DNA of 64,000 nt from JANQRZ01 sp965215165 (GTDB lineage: Bacteria; Bacteroidota; Rhodothermia; Rhodothermales; JANQRZ01), in the NCBI GenBank assembly GCA_965215165.1, contig CBDCCX010000006.1:930001-994000 (forward strand), given 5' to 3'. The notes beneath the pieces were generated by a model. That model was not told the DNA's origin. It searched no databases and worked only from the letters and a program-made list of their open reading frames with translations. Shown in pieces: positions 27,883 to 36,213 of this stretch. The stretch's first letter is position 1. Each line of letters begins with the position of its first letter. The translations under genes were made by a program, and so were the position numbers.

Positions 27883-29046
27883 ATGAAGTCTCCGTACCCC
27901 TGTTCCTTTCTCGTACTCATCCTCTTCTTCAGCGGCTGCACCGTCTTCCAACTCGGTAGCCCGCTCAAGGTGCAGGACACGGACTGGACGACCGAGGGCG
28001 GCGCGCCGGACCGGGCCAACGCCACCGACCTCGCGCTCCGCCCGCCGCTCGACCAAGTATGGCGGGTCGACGCCGACGGCGCCTTCGGACCCGCCGCCGC
28101 GCTCGCCGCCGACGGGGTGCTCGTCGTGGTGACGCGCAAGGGCGAGGTGCGGGGCTACGAGGTCGAGACTGGGCGCAAGCGGGCGGTCGTCGACTTCCGC
28201 GAGCCGGTTGAGGGCGCGGCGGTGCTCGCGCGGACCCGGTTCTACGCGTCCGTCGCGGCTGGGAAGCGGACGATCGTCGGGTACGACTTCGTCAAGGGCG
28301 GGCGGGTGTGGTCGCTCCGAACCGGTCCTCACGAGGCAGGGCTTCTGCTCAGCGGCGACGCCCTCGTAGCTGCCGCGATGGACGGTACCGTTCGCCAAAT
28401 CGACCCCGACGACGGCACCGTTCGGTGGGAGGCGGTCCCGGACTCGGCCGCCGGGTTCTACGCCACGCCCACACTTCTAGCCCCCGGCGTGCTCGCCGTC
28501 GCCGACGACCGGGGCCGGGTTACGGCGCTCGACCTCGCCTCCGGCGTGGTCCGGTGGGCGCAGGAGCTCGGCGCACCGGTCTACGAGACGCCTGCTGCGG
28601 CCGGTCGACTCTTCGTCCCGACCACGCGCGGTCGCTTCGTGGCGCTCGGCCCCGACGGCAGCGTCGAGTGGGAGGTCGAGGCGGGCGACGGGGTCAAGTT
28701 CAGTGCGCCGGCGGTCGAGGGCGGCCTCGTCGTCGTCGGCGCGAGCGACGGCGAGCTCCGGGCGCTCAGCGCAGCCTCGGGCGAGGAGCGGTGGAGGTTC
28801 CATGCCGACGGCAACTTCGCCACCGCCCCTCTGCTCACCCCAGAGGTGGTGTACGTCGGCTCGCTCGACAGCCACCTCTACGCACTCGACCGCGCCACGG
28901 GCGAAATGCTGTGGGACACCGAGCTTAAGGGCCGCGTCACCTCGACCCCGGTGCTGCACGACGGCACCTTGATCGTCCTCGCCGAGCCGCGCCACGTCCA
29001 CGCCTTCCGACCGCCGCAGGTCGCTACCCAACCCGACGAACGATGA
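27883..29046 (+). CDS. BamB-like PQQ-type beta-propeller lipoprotein
   Basis: This 387-residue protein starts MKSPYPCSFLVLILFFSGC, a lipoprotein signal with lipobox FSGC. Repeated PQQ-type blades follow (GKRTIVGYDFVKGGRVWSLR, DDGTVRWEAVPDSAAG, GSVEWEVEAGDGVKFSAP, YALDRATGEMLWDTELKG). This architecture matches BamB, the Bam-complex scaffold lipoprotein that helps insert outer-membrane barrels, and the preceding gene encodes a barrel protein. A general PQQ-repeat binding protein is the alternative. The ATG at 27883 is preferred to 27826 because it places the signal peptide at the N-terminus. The stop overlaps the next start by 4 bp. Confidence 0.8.
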   Translation: MKSPYPCSFLVLILFFSGCTVFQLGSPLKVQDTDWTTEGGAPDRANATDLALRPPLDQVWRVDADGAFGPAAALAADGVLVVVTRKGEVRGYEVETGRKRAVVDFREPVEGAAVLARTRFYASVAAGKRTIVGYDFVKGGRVWSLRTGPHEAGLLLSGDALVAAAMDGTVRQIDPDDGTVRWEAVPDSAAGFYATPTLLAPGVLAVADDRGRVTALDLASGVVRWAQELGAPVYETPAAAGRLFVPTTRGRFVALGPDGSVEWEVEAGDGVKFSAPAVEGGLVVVGASDGELRALSAASGEERWRFHADGNFATAPLLTPEVVYVGSLDSHLYALDRATGEMLWDTELKGRVTSTPVLHDGTLIVLAEPRHVHAFRPPQVATQPDER

Positions 29047-29876
29047 CCTACGTGAACCGCGCGCTCGCGCTCCTGCTGTCGCTCTCGGCGCTTCCGGCCC
29101 TCGCCCAGCCCGTGTTTCCGGATTCGGTCGCGGCCACGCTGCTCGGCACGCCGGGTACCGGGCTTTCGGGCACGGTCCTCGTCGAGACGAACCTGCCCGG
29201 CGGGATGCTCTACGACGGCGACGTTCGCCTCGGTCCGGTCGCCGGTGGCGCGTTCGAGCTCTCCTCTGGCCCGCACCGCCTGGTGCTCCGCGAGCCGAGC
29301 GCCGGGGCCTGGCAGCCGCGCCACGCCGAGGCTGAGGTCAAGATCGCGCCAGGAGAGTCCTTGTCCCTCCGGCTCGACGTACCGGTCCGGCACCGGATCG
29401 AGAGCTTCCCCTTCGGAGCCACCGTCACTCTGGAACGCCCCGATGGGACCACCGAGCGGTTGGGCGAGACGCCGCTCGTGCTGACGCCCGAGAGCCCGCT
29501 CGACGGAACCCTCGTCGTTCGCAAAACCGGCTATACCGCCGCGCGCCAGACGCCGGGTCGGGCAGCCGACAACGCCTACAGCCTGGTGCTTCGCCCGATC
29601 ACGCTCGCCGAGGCCGGGGAAGGGGCGCTCGCGTGGCACACCCCGCGCCGAGCGAACCGGTGGATCGACGTTGCTGCGGTCGGCGTCGCGCTCGGGGCCG
29701 GGGCACTCGCGGTGCACTACAAGTTCAAGGGCGACGACGCCTTCGAGACCTACGAGCGCACCGGCGACCCGACACTCCGTCCCGAGATCGACCGTTACGA
29801 CACGTACTCGGCCGTCGCGCTCGGCGCGATGCAGGTCGGCATCGGCGTTTTCGCCGTCCGCCTGGTGCTGCGATAA
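29043..29876 (+). CDS. Secreted PEGA-like domain protein
   Basis: This 277-residue protein has a signal peptide (MTYVNRALALLLSLSALPALAQ). It then has short beta-rich repeats resembling PEGA domains: LPGGMLYDGDVRLGPVAGGAF, and a second set at SFPFGATVTLERPDGTTERLGETPLVL. A hydrophobic segment near residues 208-222 (VAAVGVALGAGALAV) may anchor it. The start overlaps the stop of the BamB-like gene (ATGA), so the two are translationally coupled. PEGA domains are carried by bacterial surface and cell-wall-associated proteins, so a structural role at the envelope is likely. Its short distance to the convergent miaA (2 bp) leaves no room for a separate terminator. Confidence 0.65.
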   Translation: MTYVNRALALLLSLSALPALAQPVFPDSVAATLLGTPGTGLSGTVLVETNLPGGMLYDGDVRLGPVAGGAFELSSGPHRLVLREPSAGAWQPRHAEAEVKIAPGESLSLRLDVPVRHRIESFPFGATVTLERPDGTTERLGETPLVLTPESPLDGTLVVRKTGYTAARQTPGRAADNAYSLVLRPITLAEAGEGALAWHTPRRANRWIDVAAVGVALGAGALAVHYKFKGDDAFETYERTGDPTLRPEIDRYDTYSAVALGAMQVGIGVFAVRLVLR

Positions 29877-29878
29877 CC

Positions 29879-30838
29879 CTATTGGACCGTTATTGCAAGA
29901 AAGGTTTCCATTACCTGAGGTGAATCGACCGCCCTGAGGTCTAGCCAGCGGTACCCTGGGTGGCGGCGGAACCAGGTGAGCTGACGTTTGGCGTAGCGGC
30001 GCGTGTTCCGTTTCAGCCTACGCACCATCTCGGCATACTCCACCTCTCCTCGCAGGTGAGCGAGGGGCTCGCGGTAGCCAATCGTGCGGAGCGGGTTCAG
30101 CGTGGGGGAGACGCCTGCCTCCAGCAGACGGCGGTTTTCGTCGAGCAGTCCGGCCTCCAGCATGTGGTCTACGCGGCGGTTGATCCGCTCGTAGAGCACC
30201 GCGCGCGGGCGAGACAGCACGACGGGCGCGAAGTCGAACCGGGGCGTGCTCCGCTGAGTGTGGTAGTGCGAGAGCGGCCGGCCCGTGTCGTGCAGCACCT
30301 CGAGCGCGCGGACGACCCGCTGCGTCTTGGTCGCGTCCATCCTCGAGGCGCTCGCCGGGTCGAGGCGCTGAAGCTCGGCGAAGAGGGCCGCGCGACCCTC
30401 GTCGCCGAGCCGGTGCATCAACCGGTCACGCGTCGCTGGGGACGTCGCTGGGATCTCAGCGAGGCCGTGGAGGAGCGCCTCGAGGTAGAGCGTCGAGCCG
30501 CCGACGACCAGGGGCTTCCGGCCTCGGCTGAGAATCTCTGCGATCCGAGCTTCGGCCTGCTCAGCGAAGCGACCCGCCGAGAAGGGGTCGCCCAGCTCGA
30601 GCTCGTCGATGAAGTGGTGCCGGACGCGCGCCAGCTCCTCCACGGTCGGTTTCGCCGTGCCGATGGTGAGCGGCCGGTAGACCTGCCGGCTGTCTGCCGA
30701 CACGATCTCGGCCCCGAGCCGCTCGGCCAGATCGAGGCTCAGCGCCGTTTTTCCAACGGCCGTCGGGCCGATCAGCGCGAGGATGACCGGCGCACGCTGC
30801 GCTGATGGAGGCTGAGACGGGCGGCCGGACCCGCTCAA
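29879..30838 (-). CDS. miaA: tRNA dimethylallyltransferase
   Basis: This 319-residue enzyme adds the dimethylallyl group to A37 of tRNAs reading UNN codons. The P-loop GPTAVGKT is near residue 25, followed by SADSRQVYRPLTIGTAKPT, the DATKTQRVVRALEVL block, and RRYAKRQLTWFRR near the C-terminus, all family-specific. The likely start is a TTG at 30838 overlapping the stop of the upstream MoeB gene (TTGA); no ATG fits the conserved N-terminus. The final residues FLAITVQ come from a copy of the 12-mer repeat and match the end of the lycopene cyclase gene, an unusual feature. It is the last gene of a leftward four-gene overlapping set. Confidence 0.93.
   Translation of the reverse strand: MSGSGRPSQPPSAQRAPVILALIGPTAVGKTALSLDLAERLGAEIVSADSRQVYRPLTIGTAKPTVEELARVRHHFIDELELGDPFSAGRFAEQAEARIAEILSRGRKPLVVGGSTLYLEALLHGLAEIPATSPATRDRLMHRLGDEGRAALFAELQRLDPASASRMDATKTQRVVRALEVLHDTGRPLSHYHTQRSTPRFDFAPVVLSRPRAVLYERINRRVDHMLEAGLLDENRRLLEAGVSPTLNPLRTIGYREPLAHLRGEVEYAEMVRRLKRNTRRYAKRQLTWFRRHPGYRWLDLRAVDSPQVMETFLAITVQ
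29887..29898 (+). repeat. Exact 12-mer CCGTTATTGCAA at the miaA 3' end
   Basis: The match with the copy at 31982 extends to 16 bp (CCGTTATTGCAAGAAA). Read on the minus strand it encodes the last residues of MiaA (LAIT). Confidence 0.92.
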
Positions 30839-31977
30839 TACTTCGGCATCGACGGGTCGACCTCGTCGCTCCATGCGAGCACGCCCCCTTTGAGGTTGAC
30901 CGCACCGTCGAACCCAGCCTCGCGGAGCATCTGCACCGCCTTCGCCGAGCGGCCCCCAGAGCGGCAATGCACCACGAAGCTCTCCTCCCGGTGCTCGCTG
31001 ATCTCGCCCATCCGCTGTGGCAGTTCGTCGAGCGGAATCAGGGTCCCCTCGAGGTTGGCGATCTCGTACTCGTCGGGCCGCCGCACGTCGAGGATGAACG
31101 GCCGGTCCCCACGCTCGATGCGGTCGCTGAGTTCGCGGACGGTGATTTCGGGAACGGTGCTCATAGGGGGTTCCGTGGAGGCGGCGCAGAACGCCTGGTA
31201 GTCAATCAGCCGGGTGATGGTGGGGTGGGTACCACAGACCGGACAGTCCGGGTTCTTGGGGATGGTAAGCGAGTGGAACCGCATCGCGAGCGCGTCGACG
31301 AGCAGCAGCCGGCCGACGAGCGGCTCGCCGATGCCGAGGATCAGCTTCAGCACCTCCGTCGCCTGCGCCGTCCCGACAAGTCCCGGCAGGACGCCGAGCA
31401 CTCCCCCGTCGGCGCACGAAGGCACCAAGTCGGGCGGCGGCGGCCGGTCGTACAGGCACCGGTAGCAAGGCCCGGTCGGGATACAAAATACAGACACCTG
31501 CCCTTCAAACCGGAAGATGGAGCCGTAGACGTTCGGCTTTCCCGCGAGCACGCAGGCGTCGTTGACCAGATAGCGCGTAGCGAAGTTGTCGCTGCCATCG
31601 GCGACGAGGTCGTACTGCTGAACGAGGGAGAGGGCATTCTCGCTCGTCATCCGAACGGGGTGGGGGACCAGTTCGACGTGGGGATTCAGGGCGCGAAGTC
31701 GCTCTGTGGCGGCGTCCAGCTTCAGCCGTCCGGTATCGGTACTTGTGTAGAGCACCTGTCGCTGCAGGTTGGTCTCGTCCACCCAGTCGAACTCGACGAT
31801 GCCGAGACGCCCCACGCCCGCCGCCGCGAGGTAGAGTGCCAGCGGCGATCCCAGTCCGCCCGCCCCGACAAGGAGCACGGAGGACTCTTTGAGCCGGTGC
31901 TGTCCCTCGCGCCCGACGCCAGGGAGATTCAGGTGCCGGCTGTAGCGGCGGAGCTCGTCGGTGGAGAGATCAGTCAA
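30835..31977 (-). CDS. moeB: MoeB/ThiF-type adenylyltransferase fused to rhodanese (MoeZ-like)
   Basis: This 380-residue protein adenylates the C-terminal glycine of small sulfur carriers such as MoaD and passes sulfur through its rhodanese domain. The E1-like nucleotide site LLVGAGGLGSPLALYLAAAG is near residues 35-54. Zinc ligands are seen as CYRC (about 172) and CPVC (about 247). The C-terminal rhodanese domain (about 278-375) has the active-site loop HCRSGGRS. A moaD-moaE pair lies 7 kb away (38235-39054), which supports molybdopterin synthesis as its role. Its start overlaps the lycopene cyclase stop and its stop overlaps the miaA start, so it is translated as part of a coupled set. Confidence 0.92.
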   Translation of the reverse strand: MTDLSTDELRRYSRHLNLPGVGREGQHRLKESSVLLVGAGGLGSPLALYLAAAGVGRLGIVEFDWVDETNLQRQVLYTSTDTGRLKLDAATERLRALNPHVELVPHPVRMTSENALSLVQQYDLVADGSDNFATRYLVNDACVLAGKPNVYGSIFRFEGQVSVFCIPTGPCYRCLYDRPPPPDLVPSCADGGVLGVLPGLVGTAQATEVLKLILGIGEPLVGRLLLVDALAMRFHSLTIPKNPDCPVCGTHPTITRLIDYQAFCAASTEPPMSTVPEITVRELSDRIERGDRPFILDVRRPDEYEIANLEGTLIPLDELPQRMGEISEHREESFVVHCRSGGRSAKAVQMLREAGFDGAVNLKGGVLAWSDEVDPSMPKY

Positions 31978-32705
31978 TTTGCCGTTATTGCAAGAAACGA
32001 TCTATCATCCGGGAGAAACATCATGAGACCTTGAACCACCATCATATTCGTGACGAGAAAGAAGAGCGCCTCTTCGATGGGCAACCCGAGCGGGTCGAAG
32101 TTCAGGCTGTATCTATCAGAGATGTACCAGATGCCAGCTCCAATCGCGATTCGGTCGGCCATCCACAGATAGACCGTCGGCACTGCAATGCTGACCATCC
32201 ATTCCGCTCGGTGCTTCCAGAAGGTTTCGGCAGACAGCCACGCCATACCGGCAAGAACAGGACCCACCCAGACGAGGATGAGACCAAGATAGAGTGTTGA
32301 CGTACCGGTTAGCATGAGGCTCCCGGCAAGCGTAGCCACGAGCCAGAGAGAAATTAGGGTAAGCCGGGCATACGGCGGAGTGTCTGTTCTGACCTCGTAG
32401 CGTCTCGTCCGCACGATCATATACCACAGCCCGGTCAACACGGGCTGCAAGAGAAAGAACAAGTATTCCTCGATAGGAACGTATCCGATTGTTCCTGAGA
32501 CACGGTCTGCCCCATATCCCCATACACCTCGAAACACGAGATAATTGTCCCAAGCCGTCGTATAGACGAAAGCGATGAGAGCGAGCGTCCCGATCCACCT
32601 CCATGCATGGCGTGCCCCAACTCCACCCATTGGACGTCGCTGCACAAGAATCAGCATCGCAATGATGGGTGCCATAAATAGAGCGTGGAATCCGAAGTAG
32701 GTCAA
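31974..32705 (-). CDS. Lycopene cyclase of the fused CrtYc-CrtYd type
   Basis: This 243-residue membrane protein carries two tandem lycopene cyclase halves, each with the PxEExxF signature: VPIEEYLFFLLQPVL near residue 76 and LPIEEALFFLVTNMM near residue 210. About seven hydrophobic helices are apparent. Fused CrtYc-CrtYd proteins cyclise the ends of lycopene to beta-ionone rings in the membrane, as known from Bacteroidota and some actinobacteria and archaea. It overlaps the oxidoreductase gene upstream and moeB downstream by 4 bp each. The gene is visibly AT-richer than the window average. Its C-terminus (SFLAITAN) is encoded by a copy of the 12-mer repeat. Confidence 0.92.
   Translation of the reverse strand: MTYFGFHALFMAPIIAMLILVQRRPMGGVGARHAWRWIGTLALIAFVYTTAWDNYLVFRGVWGYGADRVSGTIGYVPIEEYLFFLLQPVLTGLWYMIVRTRRYEVRTDTPPYARLTLISLWLVATLAGSLMLTGTSTLYLGLILVWVGPVLAGMAWLSAETFWKHRAEWMVSIAVPTVYLWMADRIAIGAGIWYISDRYSLNFDPLGLPIEEALFFLVTNMMVVQGLMMFLPDDRSFLAITAN
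31982..31993 (+). repeat. Exact 12-mer CCGTTATTGCAA at the lycopene cyclase 3' end
   Basis: It shares 16 bp with the copy at 29887 and lies within the last codons of the cyclase gene, read on the minus strand as LAIT. Confidence 0.92.
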
Positions 32706-34243
32706 TAGACTTTTCGTCCGAGGTCTTGGAGAATGACCCGAGCTGCGTTGCGCCCGGAGGCCCCCATGATACCACCGCCCGGGTGGGTACTCGCGCCCGT
32801 GAGGTAGAGGCCTTTCACGTGACTCCGGTACCCGCTCATGGAGATGCTAGGGCGCATCATGAACATCTGGTCGAGGCTCATCTCCAGGTGCATCACGTTG
32901 CCGCGGAAGAGCCCGAGCTCGCGCTCCAGCCAGAGCGGGTGCTGGAAAAGCTGGCCGACGATCTTGTCGCGCGTGCCCGGTGCATACTGCTCAAAAGTAT
33001 CTAATATTTGGTTGGCTACCCGCTGTTCGATCTCATCCCACGACTGTCCCTGAGCCAGTTCGTAGGGGAAATACTGTGCCCAGAGCCACAGCACCTCGCC
33101 GCCTGGGGGAGCTAGGGAATCATCTACTGCGCTGAAGCTCATCGCGACGATTGGAGGATCGCTGGCTGGCTGCCCCCTTAGATAATCCGCATACGAATCG
33201 AGAAGTTGGTTTCGGTCTCGACAGATGAGTTGAAGCGCTGTTCTCGCCTCGTTCCCAGGATGAGCAGCATACCGAATACGCTCAGAAAGAGCGAGTCTGA
33301 GAATAGCTCCGAAGCCATTTCCGACCCGAGGACTGAAAGACGGAAGGCGCTGCTTCTCGGGTAGGAGATGCTCCATCGTCTCCAAAATGTGAGTGCCTGA
33401 CAGGACCGCACGAGAAGTGTAAATGGACTTGTCAACACGTATTCCAACTGCTCTATTATTTTCGACCAGGATGCTGTCTACACCCGCACTGAGATGAACA
33501 TCCCCTCCGTGAGCTTCGATGTGCGCCTGCAAAGCCTGAGTCAGCATTCCTGACCCTCCTCGCGGTCGAGCAACACCTCCCTCGTGATAGAGAGGGTGCC
33601 ATAGAAGGAAAGGAGCGGTCATTGGCTCCGTCGGAGGAGGCCCCGACTGAGCGGCCATCCACACCAGGGGCGTCTTTACTTTCTCCTCAGAGAAATACTG
33701 ATCTACTACCTCCCCATACGGCCTCAGGATAGCTCCGAGTGCTTTCTGCCAGTCCATCTGAGCCGAATCTCCCCATATCATCTTCTTTCCAAGCTGGAGG
33801 GGACCCGGAACTGAGAGGAAGGTATCTCGGACGGTGCGGGCAAAGGGAGTCCAGTCGTGAATGAAGCGCGCGTACGCGTCGCCCTCACCCGCGAACTTCT
33901 TCTCTATGTGATCTGCCGTTTGGTCGCTGCTTCGATAGAAGAAGAGGCTGTCTCCATCAGGGAATGGAGCAAAAAACATCGGATCTAGATCAATGTATTC
34001 TAGTCCGTACTCGGACAAATTCAGCTCCTCTACGATAGGAGTCACCCGAATCAGAATGTGAGCGCTTCCCCCTAGGTCAAACTTGTATCCTGATATAATT
34101 TCTTTCGTGGAAACAGCACCTCCAGCTATATCTCGCTTCTCGAACACGCCAACATGGTGTCCTGTCTGAGCGAGATAGGCCGCGCTTATAAGTGCATTGT
34201 GGCCAGCACCGATAACAATAATGTCGTAATCGTAATTAGTCAT
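32702..34243 (-). CDS. CrtI-superfamily FAD oxidoreductase, probably CrtO/CruO-type carotenoid ketolase
   Basis: This 513-residue protein has an N-terminal FAD-binding motif (DIIVIGAGHNALISAAYLAQ) and the C-terminal block THPGGGIMGASGRNAA. The C-terminal form THPGGG(x)GA(x)GRNAA is characteristic of the CrtO/CruO/PYROXD2 branch, whereas phytoene desaturases usually have THPGAGLPG. CruO-type 4-ketolases act on monocyclic carotenoids in Salinibacter-like bacteria, and here the gene is coupled (4-bp overlap) to a lycopene cyclase. A desaturase role is the alternative. No phytoene synthase is in the window. The gene is markedly AT-richer than the flanking chromosome and sits next to a tyrosine recombinase, suggesting lateral acquisition. 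Confidence 0.78.
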   Translation of the reverse strand: MTNYDYDIIVIGAGHNALISAAYLAQTGHHVGVFEKRDIAGGAVSTKEIISGYKFDLGGSAHILIRVTPIVEELNLSEYGLEYIDLDPMFFAPFPDGDSLFFYRSSDQTADHIEKKFAGEGDAYARFIHDWTPFARTVRDTFLSVPGPLQLGKKMIWGDSAQMDWQKALGAILRPYGEVVDQYFSEEKVKTPLVWMAAQSGPPPTEPMTAPFLLWHPLYHEGGVARPRGGSGMLTQALQAHIEAHGGDVHLSAGVDSILVENNRAVGIRVDKSIYTSRAVLSGTHILETMEHLLPEKQRLPSFSPRVGNGFGAILRLALSERIRYAAHPGNEARTALQLICRDRNQLLDSYADYLRGQPASDPPIVAMSFSAVDDSLAPPGGEVLWLWAQYFPYELAQGQSWDEIEQRVANQILDTFEQYAPGTRDKIVGQLFQHPLWLERELGLFRGNVMHLEMSLDQMFMMRPSISMSGYRSHVKGLYLTGASTHPGGGIMGASGRNAARVILQDLGRKVY

Positions 34244-34269
34244 GGCTCAACTCTGTATAAATTGAACAT

Positions 34270-34281
34270 CTGTTATTGCAA
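34270..34281 (+). repeat. One-mismatch copy of the 12-mer next to the integrase stop
   Basis: CTGTTATTGCAA differs from CCGTTATTGCAA at one position and ends 1 bp before the stop codon of the leftward tyrosine recombinase. Confidence 0.8.
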
Positions 34282-34282
34282 T

Positions 34283-35257
34283 TCAAAGTTTGATATAGTC
34301 AGCAGCGCTGTCCTTTAGCTTGTCGCGCTGATGAACGTACGTCATCGTCGTCTCGAGACGCTTGTGGCGCGCGTGAGTCTGCACCTGCTGGAGTGACGCT
34401 CCCGCCTCGATGGCGAGAGTACATCCTGTATGGCGCAGCGTGTGAGCACCAATGTCCCAACTGAGCCCTGCACGACGTGCTGTGCGACGTACCACCTCGT
34501 AGACAGCTGAGGGGGATAAGCGACGGTCACGGCTAGCGTTCCTGCTCATGGAACGCCACAGAGGCCCAGAGTCGAAGCCATAGTGTTGCTTCATCGAATC
34601 GATCAGCTCCACAATGTGAGCCGGAATTTTGACATATTCGTCGGCTCCGCCTTTCGTTCTTGGGAGGTCTAGTACCCAGTAGGGGCCGAGAGGGCGGATG
34701 TGCTTGGCGTCCATCCCCGATGCTTCTGCACGTCGGAGCGTACAGTGGAGAAGCACGCTCAGCAGCGCCCGGTCTCGCAGGGCTGCTCGACCGTTATGCT
34801 TGGTGCCGTCGAGCAAAGCCGCAGCCTGTGCCGAGGTCAGAACAGTCATGGTGTTTTGCGATTTCTGATTGCGATCCACCCGGCGAATGAGCTGTCGGTC
34901 TGCTGGATTCGACTCGATGAGATTGAGAGCGACGAGCCAGCTGTAAAACCCGCGAATAGCTGATATCTTTCTCCGTATCGTGCTAGAGCGCAGGCCGTCC
35001 AGTTGGAGCTGTTGCAGATATGCGTTGACGTTTACGAACGTCAGGCGGCGAGCCATTCGGAGGGTGATGAACTCTGATCCGAATAGATGGAGTAGATCGC
35101 TCTGGTAGGCTCGTCTGGTCTGCTGTCTGTCGAACCGAAGAAGGTAGACCGGCAGTAGGTCGCTGTCTAGCGCGTGCACCGAGGGAACGGTTATATTCCG
35201 GTCTACCGCGGTGGCGACTATGGCTTGTGGCGAGGAAGGTGTTTCTTTTGGCTGCAC
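34283..35257 (-). CDS. Tyrosine recombinase / integrase
   Basis: This 324-residue site-specific recombinase has an N-terminal core-binding SAM-like domain (about residues 35-135: TRRAYQSDLLHLF, IRRKISAIRGFYSWLVALNL). The catalytic domain contains the first arginine in HCTLRRAEASGMD, the lysine in LPRTKGGADEYV, HTLRHTGCTLAIEAG, and the nucleophilic tyrosine in HARHKRLETTMTYVHQRD. All catalytic positions look intact, although HARHKR replaces the commoner LGHSS form. It belongs to the XerC/D-like phage integrase family. It is AT-richer than housekeeping genes and sits beside the carotenoid pair. A near copy of the dispersed 12-mer lies directly after its stop, the usual place for an attachment site. 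Confidence 0.9.
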   Translation of the reverse strand: MQPKETPSSPQAIVATAVDRNITVPSVHALDSDLLPVYLLRFDRQQTRRAYQSDLLHLFGSEFITLRMARRLTFVNVNAYLQQLQLDGLRSSTIRRKISAIRGFYSWLVALNLIESNPADRQLIRRVDRNQKSQNTMTVLTSAQAAALLDGTKHNGRAALRDRALLSVLLHCTLRRAEASGMDAKHIRPLGPYWVLDLPRTKGGADEYVKIPAHIVELIDSMKQHYGFDSGPLWRSMSRNASRDRRLSPSAVYEVVRRTARRAGLSWDIGAHTLRHTGCTLAIEAGASLQQVQTHARHKRLETTMTYVHQRDKLKDSAADYIKL

Positions 35258-35280
35258 GGGACAGACGGTCTGGGAGGCGA

Positions 35281-36198
35281 ATGGTGGCTAGCTTTGATAA
35301 TAAGGGTTATCACAGGTATGAGGCAATGGACATCGCAGAAAGTCTTCCAGGCGCCGGCGCGGCTCCGTTCCGACCTGTGCTCGTCGGTGCGCTCTACCCC
35401 GTTGCTGAGCGCGGCCTAGCAGCCGACTTGGCGGCGACCCGTGCCCTCGGTGGCACAGGGTACCCTGTGTGCACCAGCTTGCTCCTGGCCGGCGGTGGCA
35501 TCGTGACAGACGCGACCGACGTACCGGCCGACACGGTCAGCGCACAGTTCGAGCACATTGCCAAGACGGCCGATCCGACAGCGTTGAAGATAGGAGTGCT
35601 CTCGTCGCACACCGTGGCTGACCTCGTGCTTCGCTTCGCCGAGCATTTTTCGGGACCCACGCTGCTCGACCTGCAGCTCACCGGTCCGAGCGGCGAGACC
35701 GTTCTCACCCGGCGCGGGATTGAGGTCGTGCTGGACCGCCTGGCGGTTCCCGAGCTAGTCGTGCTCGACCGAGCGGATGCGGAACCCCTCAGTGGCGGCG
35801 AAATAGCGTCGCTCGACGATGCACAGGTGGCCGCCCAGCGGCTCGTTCGGCGCGGAGCTCGGGCCGTCGTCATCAAGTGTGGCACCTTGCCTGCGCGCCA
35901 CTTCGAGTCTAATCTGGACGCTTCGCACGAGACGAATGACGTATTCAACGCCGATCTCTACTTCGACGGTCAGGACTTCGCCCTCTTCGAAGCCCCGCAC
36001 CTAGCTGGCGGCCGGCGCGACGGGGCTTCGAGCGTGTTTGCTCTCGTGACGCTGCAGGGATTAGCGCGCGGGGCACCGGCTCAGGAAGCCTTGCAGGAGG
36101 CCAAGCAGTTTGTCACGGAGGGACTGAGAGCTAGCCAGCGCCTCGGTCCAGACGCTTCGTTTCAGTATGCCTGGCGCGAGGACGTTCGTCCTGGCTAG
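35281..36198 (+). CDS. ThiD-like (PfkB/ribokinase superfamily) kinase, divergent
   Basis: This protein of about 305 residues follows the order of hydroxymethylpyrimidine kinase ThiD: PVLVGALYPVAERGLAADLA matches the N-terminal substrate strand. LKIGVLSSHTVADLVLRFAE, LLDLQLTGPSGETVLTRRGI, LDRADAEPLSGGEI and RGARAVVIKCGTLPARHFE follow in the expected order. The ThiD active-site loop GTGC is replaced by RDGASSVFAL, so the usual catalytic cysteine is absent, and activity on HMP-P is doubtful. No other thiamine gene is nearby. The start is uncertain: ATG at 35281 (after GGAGG at short spacing) or 35326. An upstream GTG at 35227 overlaps the divergent integrase. purC follows 15 bp downstream. Confidence 0.6.
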   Translation: MVASFDNKGYHRYEAMDIAESLPGAGAAPFRPVLVGALYPVAERGLAADLAATRALGGTGYPVCTSLLLAGGGIVTDATDVPADTVSAQFEHIAKTADPTALKIGVLSSHTVADLVLRFAEHFSGPTLLDLQLTGPSGETVLTRRGIEVVLDRLAVPELVVLDRADAEPLSGGEIASLDDAQVAAQRLVRRGARAVVIKCGTLPARHFESNLDASHETNDVFNADLYFDGQDFALFEAPHLAGGRRDGASSVFALVTLQGLARGAPAQEALQEAKQFVTEGLRASQRLGPDASFQYAWREDVRPG

Positions 36199-36213
36199 CC
36201 CCGGTCAATCCCC

